55,858 nucleotides of DNA from Deltaproteobacteria bacterium (GTDB lineage: Bacteria; Desulfobacterota; Syntrophia; Syntrophales; UBA5619): positions 1-55,858 of the forward strand of contig JAKAFS010000013.1 of assembly GCA_021817825.1 (NCBI GenBank). Direction: 5' to 3'. Shown piece by piece: positions 50,850 to 55,858 of this stretch. The position numbers and the translations under genes are program-made. The notes under the pieces were generated by a model that saw only the letters and a list, made by a program, of their open reading frames with translations, was not told the origin of the DNA and ran no database searches. How positions within the stretch are numbered: position 1 is the stretch's first letter; every line of letters starts with the position of its first letter.

Positions 50850-51689
50850 ATGACACTGAAGAACAAACGGGTATTCGAGCTCAAACTGGGAAAGTTGGGA
50901 TTGACCCTCTTTATCGGTGGGATGTCCGTTTTGCTCTTTTCCCTTTTTTTGCTCGGCGTAGTGGTCGGCAAGTATATGGAGGCCTACCCGGAGCGGTTTT
51001 CGACCGGCATCCCGGAAATGATCAGCAGCCGGCTGTTCACCGCATTGCCGCAGGTTGCCGAGACGGCGCCGCCGGAGATGGAGCAGGTCAAGCAGGAAGA
51101 GCTGCCGGACGGAGAAGCCGATGCGGTTTCCGCCGGTGTCAGCGGACCATCGGAAGACAAAAAAGAGACCGTCGTGCCGGAAGTTCCGCTGGCCACCGCT
51201 AGCGGCAAGGCACCCGAAGCGGCGACCGGACAGACCGTTGCGACGGGAAGTCCGGTGCGACCCTCTTCGGTCACCGCGAGTGGCGGAGCGGGAACGACGA
51301 ATCGCCCGGCGCCTGCGGCCGGGGAAGAGGGGACGACGATAAAAAAAGCCGTTCCCGTCCCGGAAGCAAAGCCTGCCGGTGACCCTGCGGCCAAAAAGCC
51401 ACCGGTCGCCGAGACGGCGACTCCCCGGAAGGGTCGCTATGAGATCCAGGCCGTCGCGTATCGGGAGAAGGGGCAGGCCGAACAACTGGCAAAGAAATTT
51501 ACAGACTGGGGATTTCCTTCCCAGGTGGTGTCGAAAGAGGTTCCCGGGAAGGGGCAGTGGTTTCGCGTGATCGTCGGCGGATTTGAAAACCGGGAAAAGG
51601 CCCAGGAAGCGGCCGATCAACTGACCGGGAAGGTCCGCGGTTTGAAGTGCGTCATCCGAGCCTCGGCAAAGAACGGCAACGGCGGTTGA
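50850..51689 (+). CDS. SPOR-domain inner-membrane protein
   Basis: 279 aa. One membrane helix near residues 17-42 (L-T-L-F-I-G-G-M-S-V-L-L-F). A long Ala/Pro/Glu-rich linker (about 60-190) follows. The SPOR domain is at the C-terminus (G-R-Y-E-I-Q-A-V-A-Y-R-E-K-G-Q-A-E-Q-L-A, then W-F-R-V-I-V-G-G-F). SPOR domains bind denuded septal peptidoglycan, so a division or cell-wall role is likely. It is placed between argS and ffh, as in several deltaproteobacteria (prior knowledge). Confidence 0.9.
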   Translation: MTLKNKRVFELKLGKLGLTLFIGGMSVLLFSLFLLGVVVGKYMEAYPERFSTGIPEMISSRLFTALPQVAETAPPEMEQVKQEELPDGEADAVSAGVSGPSEDKKETVVPEVPLATASGKAPEAATGQTVATGSPVRPSSVTASGGAGTTNRPAPAAGEEGTTIKKAVPVPEAKPAGDPAAKKPPVAETATPRKGRYEIQAVAYREKGQAEQLAKKFTDWGFPSQVVSKEVPGKGQWFRVIVGGFENREKAQEAADQLTGKVRGLKCVIRASAKNGNGG

Positions 51690-51764
51690 GAGAGGGTGTT
51701 CGGCGTCCGATCGTCGTCCGTGATCCAGCGCAGTACAGCAAATCCATCTTGAAGAGAATGATCC

Positions 51765-53096
51765 ATGTTTGAGAGTCTTACCGAAAAACTCGATGGCGTC
51801 TTTAAAAAGCTCAGGGCCCGGGGACGGCTGAACGAGGAAAATATCCAGGCGGCGCTGAAGGAGATCCGGATGGCGCTCCTGGAAGCCGATGTGAACTTCC
51901 GGGTGGTCCGGGACTTCATCGAAGACATCCGCTCCAGAGCCGTCGGGCAGGAGGTGGTCGACAGCATCACCCCCGGTCAGCAGGTGGTGAAGATCGTCCA
52001 TGATCGCCTGGTCGAACTGATGGGCGGTGTGAGCAGCCAGCTGAAATTCGGCAGCCGCATTCCCGCCCCGATCATGCTGGTCGGTTTGCAGGGGTGCGGG
52101 AAGACGACGACTGCCGTAAAACTGGCAAAGCTTGTGGCAAGTCAGGGCAAAAGGGTCACGCTCGTTTCCGCCGACGTGTACCGTCCCGCGGCCCGGGAGC
52201 AGCTGAAGGTGCTGGGCGAGCAGATCGGCGCGGGGATCTATGCCGCCGAAGGGATGCAGGATCCCGTGGATATCTGCGTGCGGGCCGTTGAAGCGGCCCG
52301 GCGCGACGGCTATGAGGTCATCATCGTCGATACGGCGGGACGGCTTGCCATCGACAGCCAGATGATGGATGAACTCAAGCAGATCAAGGCGCAGATCCAT
52401 CCTGCCGAGATCCTCTTCGTGGCCGATGCCATGACGGGACAGGACGCCGTCAATGTGGCGGGGCGGTTCGACGAGTTGCTGGGGATCGACGGCGTGATCA
52501 TGACCAAAATGGACGGCGATGCCCGGGGCGGCGCTGCCTTGTCTTTGAAGGCCGTCATCGGCAAGCCGATCAAGTTTGTCGGCGTCGGTGAGAAGATCGA
52601 CGCCCTGGAGGTCTTTCATCCCGAACGCATGGCCTCCCGCATCCTGGGAATGGGCGATGTGTTGAGCCTGGTCGAAAAGGCCCAGGCCACGATGGATGAG
52701 AAAGAGGCGAAGGATCTGGAGCAGAAGCTCCGGAAAAATGAGTTTTCCCTCGCCGATTTCCGGAACCAGTTGAACCAGATCAAGAAAATGGGGCCCCTTC
52801 AGGACCTCCTCGGCATGATCCCGGGCATGAACAAGATCAAGTCCCTCCAGAACATGACCCCCGACGAAGGCGAACTCGTCCGGGTGGCGGCGATTATCGA
52901 TTCCATGACCGTCAAGGAACGTCATAACTATCTGCTCATCGACGGCAGCCGCCGGAAACGGATCGCCCGGGGAAGCGGGACGACGGTCCAGGATGTGAAC
53001 CGACTGCTGAAAAATTATGTAGAAATGCGCAAGATGATGAAGCGGATGACCAAGGGGGGAATAAAATCCCTCCGCAGGGGACATTTCCCCTTTTAA
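51765..53096 (+). CDS. ffh: Signal recognition particle protein (SRP54)
   Basis: 443 aa, usual length. N domain (1-85), then the G domain with V-G-L-Q-G-C-G-K-T-T-T (about 106-116), D-T-A-G-R-L and T-K-M-D-G-D-A-R-G-G. The Met-rich M domain (about 320-430) binds the SRP RNA and signal peptides: D-L-L-G-M-I-P-G-M-N-K, M-R-K-M-M-K-R-M-T. It delivers nascent inner-membrane proteins to FtsY. The ffh-rpsP-khpA-rimM-trmD order is typical of bacteria. No ffs RNA gene lies nearby. Confidence 0.96.
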   Translation: MFESLTEKLDGVFKKLRARGRLNEENIQAALKEIRMALLEADVNFRVVRDFIEDIRSRAVGQEVVDSITPGQQVVKIVHDRLVELMGGVSSQLKFGSRIPAPIMLVGLQGCGKTTTAVKLAKLVASQGKRVTLVSADVYRPAAREQLKVLGEQIGAGIYAAEGMQDPVDICVRAVEAARRDGYEVIIVDTAGRLAIDSQMMDELKQIKAQIHPAEILFVADAMTGQDAVNVAGRFDELLGIDGVIMTKMDGDARGGAALSLKAVIGKPIKFVGVGEKIDALEVFHPERMASRILGMGDVLSLVEKAQATMDEKEAKDLEQKLRKNEFSLADFRNQLNQIKKMGPLQDLLGMIPGMNKIKSLQNMTPDEGELVRVAAIIDSMTVKERHNYLLIDGSRRKRIARGSGTTVQDVNRLLKNYVEMRKMMKRMTKGGIKSLRRGHFPF

Positions 53097-53166
53097 TGCC
53101 AAAAAAGATATGTTATACGTTACAGTCTGTTAAAAATTAACATTCGGGAGGTGATCGGAAAAGATA

Positions 53167-53412
53167 ATGGCTGTAAAAATGAGATTGACACGGATAGGTG
53201 CAAAAGGCAAACCCAGCTACCGGGTGGTGGTGGCGAATTCCGAATCTCCCAGGGATGGAAAGTTCCTGGAGATCCTGGGAAATTACTACCCAGGAAAAGA
53301 CCCCGCAGAAGTTGTCCTCAAGGAGGATCGCGTCCGGGAGTGGCTTTCCAAGGGCGCCAAACCGACATTGACGGTATCTCAGTTGCTCGAAAGGAAGGGG
53401 ATCAAGAGCTAG
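53167..53412 (+). CDS. rpsP: Ribosomal protein S16
   Basis: 81 aa. [20 protein letters not shown] and I-L-G-N-Y-Y-P-G-K are S16 signatures. It has a perfect GGGAGGTGAT ribosome site, but 11 bases upstream of the usual position, so spacing is long (about 15 bases to the ATG). The 70-base gap from ffh contains an AT-rich stretch that could hold a promoter. First gene of the rpsP-khpA-rimM-trmD-rplS operon. Confidence 0.96.
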   Translation: MAVKMRLTRIGAKGKPSYRVVVANSESPRDGKFLEILGNYYPGKDPAEVVLKEDRVREWLSKGAKPTLTVSQLLERKGIKS

Positions 53413-53441
53413 CTTCTTTAGGAACTGTGGAGGTGACGGCG

Positions 53442-53672
53442 ATGAAAGACTTGGTCAAGTACATGGCTCAGACTTTGGTGGACAAGCCCGAAATGGTTGA
53501 AGTCGCTGAAATTATTGGAGAACAAACTTCCGTCATCGAATTGAGGGTCGCTAAAGAAGATCTCGGCAAGGTCATCGGCAAGCAGGGACGAACCGCCAAG
53601 GCCATGAGGACCATTTTGAGTGCGGCGTCGACGAAGCTTCGCAAGCGGACCGTTCTCGAAATCATCGAATGA
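53442..53672 (+). CDS. khpA: KH-domain RNA-binding protein
   Basis: 76 aa from ATG 53442 (GGAGG eight bases upstream). The KH motif is [15 protein letters not shown], which contains the GxxG loop. It resembles KhpA/YlqC, a small RNA chaperone linked to sRNA function and cell-size control in Gram-positives. A longer frame starting at 53151 runs over rpsP in another frame and is not the gene. Confidence 0.94.
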   Translation: MKDLVKYMAQTLVDKPEMVEVAEIIGEQTSVIELRVAKEDLGKVIGKQGRTAKAMRTILSAASTKLRKRTVLEIIE

Positions 53673-53679
53673 CGCCTCC

Positions 53680-54189
53680 ATGGAGCTCCTTGAAATAGGC
53701 AAAATCGTACGGCCGCACGGTATCTCGGGCCGTATGAAGGTATTGTCGCATCTGGAATTGCAGGATGCGCTGAGCGATCTGCCGGAGGTGTCTGTCGGCC
53801 GGAAGGTGCGGGAGGCCGTCGTGTTTTCGCTGGAAGCCGTGCAGGCTAGCAGTGGGGCCTTCATTCTGAAGCTCAAAGGGATCGAGGATCGGGACACCGC
53901 CGCCGGGTACGCGGGTTCGTCGATTTGGATAGCTTCGGACAAGCTGAAGCCCCTTCCGGAAGGGGAATATTACTGGCGGGATATTATCGGAATGCAGGCC
54001 GTGACCGAAGAGGGAGAAGCGCTGGGGAGGATCGAGAGCGTTTTTCCCACCGGAAGCAACGATGTCTATGTCTGCCGCCAGGGGAAAAAAGAGATTCTCC
54101 TTCCGGCCATCGAAGAGGTCATCCGGAAGATCGATACGGATCGTAAGGTGATGGTGGTCCGCCTCCTGGAAGGACTGGAACCGTCATGA
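53680..54189 (+). CDS. rimM: Ribosome maturation factor RimM
   Basis: 169 aa from ATG 53680. [16 protein letters not shown] is the RimM N-terminal signature. A PRC-barrel follows (Y-Y-W-R-D-I-I-G-M, about 100-165), with I-L-L-P-A-I-E-E-V at the end. It assists 30S head assembly with S19. The start overlaps the stretch after khpA by a seven-base gap, and trmD begins inside its stop (ATGA). Confidence 0.95.
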   Translation: MELLEIGKIVRPHGISGRMKVLSHLELQDALSDLPEVSVGRKVREAVVFSLEAVQASSGAFILKLKGIEDRDTAAGYAGSSIWIASDKLKPLPEGEYYWRDIIGMQAVTEEGEALGRIESVFPTGSNDVYVCRQGKKEILLPAIEEVIRKIDTDRKVMVVRLLEGLEPS

Positions 54190-54917
54190 TCCGGTTCGAT
54201 ATTTTGAGCGTCTTTCCGGAGATGTTCGCTTCCCCCTGCGGTTCCAGCCTGTTGAAAAAGGCCTTGGACAAGGGGCTGATCGACATCCGGTTGCATGATA
54301 TCCGCGAGCAGGCTTTGGACAAGCATCGCATGACCGACGATGCCCCCTATGGCGGCGGGGGCGGAATGGTCATGAAGGTGGAGCCTATCGAACGGACCCT
54401 CCGATCGATTTCGGTTCCGGACGAAGAAACGCCGATCATCCTGCTGACCCCCCAGGGGGAGCGCTTCTGCCAGAAAATGGCGGAAGAACTGGCCGGACAC
54501 CGGCAACTGGTCATGATCTGCGGTCATTACGAAGGGGTGGATGAACGGGTCCGGACTAAGTTGGTCAACCGCGAGATTTCCATCGGGGATTACGTCTTGA
54601 CGGGGGGCGAGCTGTCGGCCATGGTGGTGGTGGATGCCGTTTCCCGGCTGGTTCCGGGGGTGCTGGGCAACAGCGAGTCCGCCGGCGAGGATACCTTTTC
54701 CATGGGGCTGCTGGAGTATCCTCATTACACGCGCCCTGCGGAGTACAACGGCTGGAAGGTTCCCGAAGTGCTGCTTTCAGGGAATCACCGGGAAATCAAT
54801 GACTGGCGGCGCAGGGAGTCTTTGCTCAGAACCAGAAAAAGAAGGCCGGACCTGCTGAGAGATTTTCCCCTGACGGAAAAAGAAAAAAGCTGGTTGGCCG
54901 ATGAGGCCGAACCGTAA
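54186..54917 (+). CDS. trmD: tRNA (guanine-37-N1)-methyltransferase
   Basis: 243 aa. [11 protein letters not shown] and [14 protein letters not shown] are TrmD signatures. [10 protein letters not shown] and [10 protein letters not shown] form the trefoil knot that binds SAM. It makes m1G37 in tRNAs reading CNN codons and is generally essential. Translationally coupled to rimM; rplS follows after 51 bases with its own ribosome site. Confidence 0.97.
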   Translation: MIRFDILSVFPEMFASPCGSSLLKKALDKGLIDIRLHDIREQALDKHRMTDDAPYGGGGGMVMKVEPIERTLRSISVPDEETPIILLTPQGERFCQKMAEELAGHRQLVMICGHYEGVDERVRTKLVNREISIGDYVLTGGELSAMVVVDAVSRLVPGVLGNSESAGEDTFSMGLLEYPHYTRPAEYNGWKVPEVLLSGNHREINDWRRRESLLRTRKRRPDLLRDFPLTEKEKSWLADEAEP

Positions 54918-54968
54918 AAATAATATTAAAAGGGACCGCAAGAGGGCCCAAAAAGGAGTTTTTGATCT

Positions 54969-55316
54969 ATGAATGCCATGGAAATACTGGAAAGAGAACA
55001 GATGAGGGGAGATATCCCCGATTTTCAAACGGGCGATACGATCAAGGTCTATGTCCGGATCGTGGAAGGTCAGAAGCAGCGGATTCAGGCCTTTGAAGGG
55101 GTCGTCATCCGCAGGAGACGGGGCGAGGTGCGCGCCAATTTCACGGTCCGGAAGGTCTCCTATGGCGTCGGCGTCGAAAGAACCTTTCCCCTCCATTCGC
55201 CGACCATCGACCGGATCGACGTGGTGACCCACGGAAAGGTCAGGCGCTCCCGCTTGTACTATCTGCGCAGCCTGAGAGGCAAGCAGGCCCGGATCAAAGA
55301 GGCGGGTCGGAAATAA
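54969..55316 (+). CDS. rplS: Ribosomal protein L19
   Basis: 115 aa. [16 protein letters not shown] and [15 protein letters not shown] are L19 signatures, and [20 protein letters not shown] is the conserved end. GGAG sits 11 bases before the ATG. It lies at the 30S/50S interface. Normal length. Confidence 0.97.
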   Translation: MNAMEILEREQMRGDIPDFQTGDTIKVYVRIVEGQKQRIQAFEGVVIRRRRGEVRANFTVRKVSYGVGVERTFPLHSPTIDRIDVVTHGKVRRSRLYYLRSLRGKQARIKEAGRK

Positions 55317-55358
55317 TAGATCATCTCCCGGCGTCGCGCCGTGTAAAGGGGAGGTAGC

Positions 55359-55858
55359 GTGGGGGCACCCCAGGGCATGGACAGTTTCGAACGCGAGGTC
55401 CGCGGGAGGGGCTGCCGGCTCATTGCCGGCGTGGATGAGGCGGGCCGTGGTCCTCTGGCAGGCCCGGTCGTCGCCGCCGCCGTGATCCTCCCTCCGGAAT
55501 ACGAAGACCCGGAGATCAACGATTCCAAGACCCTCTCCCTCCGGAAGAGCGAGCGTCTCTACGATGTCATTCAGCGGGATGCCCTGTCGATCGGCATCGG
55601 CGTCGTCGAGGCGGAGGTCATTGATGCCGTGAACATCCTTCAGGCGACCTTGGTCGCCATGAAGGAAGCGGTCCTTGAACTTTCGCCCCCGCCGGAGTAT
55701 CTCCTGATCGACGGTCTGAACCGGATCGCCATTCCGCTTCCCCAGGAAGCGATCGTCCGCGGCGACGGGCGGAGCATCTCCATCGCCGCGGCCTCCATTG
55801 TGGCCAAGGTGTCGCGGGACCGCATCATGGAGATGTACCATCGCCAATTTCCCCAGTA
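55359..55858 (+). CDS. rnhB: Ribonuclease HII, 5' part (continues beyond the window)
   Basis: GTG 55359 has GGGGAGG at good spacing, so I prefer it to ATG 55377. I-A-G-V-D-E-A-G-R-G-P-L-A-G-P-V-V-A-A-A-V holds the catalytic DEAG motif. N-D-S-K-T-L-S and L-L-I-D-G-L-N follow. It hydrolyses the RNA strand of RNA/DNA hybrids and removes single ribonucleotides. Reading frame runs to the last base without a stop, so the C-terminus lies outside. It completes the rplS-rnhB arrangement common in bacteria. Confidence 0.96.
   Translation, partial: MGAPQGMDSFEREVRGRGCRLIAGVDEAGRGPLAGPVVAAAVILPPEYEDPEINDSKTLSLRKSERLYDVIQRDALSIGIGVVEAEVIDAVNILQATLVAMKEAVLELSPPPEYLLIDGLNRIAIPLPQEAIVRGDGRSISIAAASIVAKVSRDRIMEMYHRQFPQ

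Noticed and set aside
49231-53102. Long minus-strand open frames opposite argS and ffh
   Set aside because: Shadows of strongly supported housekeeping genes; no motifs and no ribosome sites.

Overview
The window reads as a chromosomal segment of a GC-rich, probably anaerobic Gram-negative bacterium. The best guess is a deltaproteobacterium in the broad sense (Desulfobacterota, Syntrophales-like). This is inference from gene content: a four-subunit 2-oxoacid:ferredoxin oxidoreductase with an ACT-domain partner, type IV pilus minor pilins with a PilY1-like protein, sigma-54 promoter-like sites and an enhancer-binding protein, and the rpsP-khpA-rimM-trmD-rplS-rnhB order. No rRNA or tRNA gene is present to settle the taxonomy.

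Layout. (1) 1-4.85 kb is an AT-richer accessory strip. It holds a HEPN-like protein, a small membrane protein, an AbiGi/DUF2971-like protein, two exported proteins of unknown function (one ending at an in-frame amber codon), an unusual signal peptidase I, and two decayed toxin-antitoxin loci whose antitoxins survive. Two perfect palindromes sit exactly on gene ends here, and a fragment resembling queF lies between the two antitoxins. (2) 4.85-6 kb is the queuosine pair queF-yhhQ. It is followed by a palindromic intergenic repeat and about 1 kb with no convincing gene. (3) 7.1-11.8 kb is one long Lhr-family helicase that carries nine 21-bp tandem repeats next to a palindromic element, all in frame. 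(4) 12-13 kb is an orphan tricarboxylate-type binding protein behind a strong sigma-54-like promoter. (5) 13.2-19.9 kb is an ABC export operon on the minus strand: adaptor, Lys/Ala-tailed coil protein, ATPase, a metallo-beta-lactamase protein with a kinase-like tail, and two permeases. (6) 20-27 kb holds a CoA-binding protein, a CLCA-like secreted metalloprotease, UbiE/MenG and a second methyltransferase, a UbiA prenyltransferase and a cytochrome b5-like/DUF2231 membrane protein. (7) 27-33.8 kb is a second export operon: TolC-like channel, an adaptor with a cytoplasmic PAS domain, MacB-type ATPase and permease. A convergent sigma-54 activator follows. (8) 34-38 kb has a GGQ-domain protein, the oxidoreductase operon with its ACT protein, and a NusG paralogue. 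(9) 38-42.4 kb holds an FAD protein, ribD, and rmlA-like and rmlC-like genes. (10) 42.4-48.7 kb is prepilin peptidase plus the minor pilin/PilY1 operon. (11) 48.8-55.9 kb is housekeeping: a small Cys-rich protein, argS behind a terminator, a SPOR protein, ffh, rpsP, khpA, rimM, trmD, rplS and the start of rnhB, which runs off the end.

How the genes work together. The two export operons each join transport to a cytoplasmic sensory or enzymatic module, the MBL/kinase-like protein in one and the PAS-adaptor in the other. They are the best candidates for a poorly described system. UbiE/MenG, the second methyltransferase and UbiA suggest quinone or related prenyl-ring metabolism. The oxidoreductase suggests branched-chain or other 2-oxoacid fermentation or assimilation. 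The argS leader has a terminator so close to the start codon that transcription must read through it, which suggests attenuation. All assignments are from reading the sequence; no database search was run.
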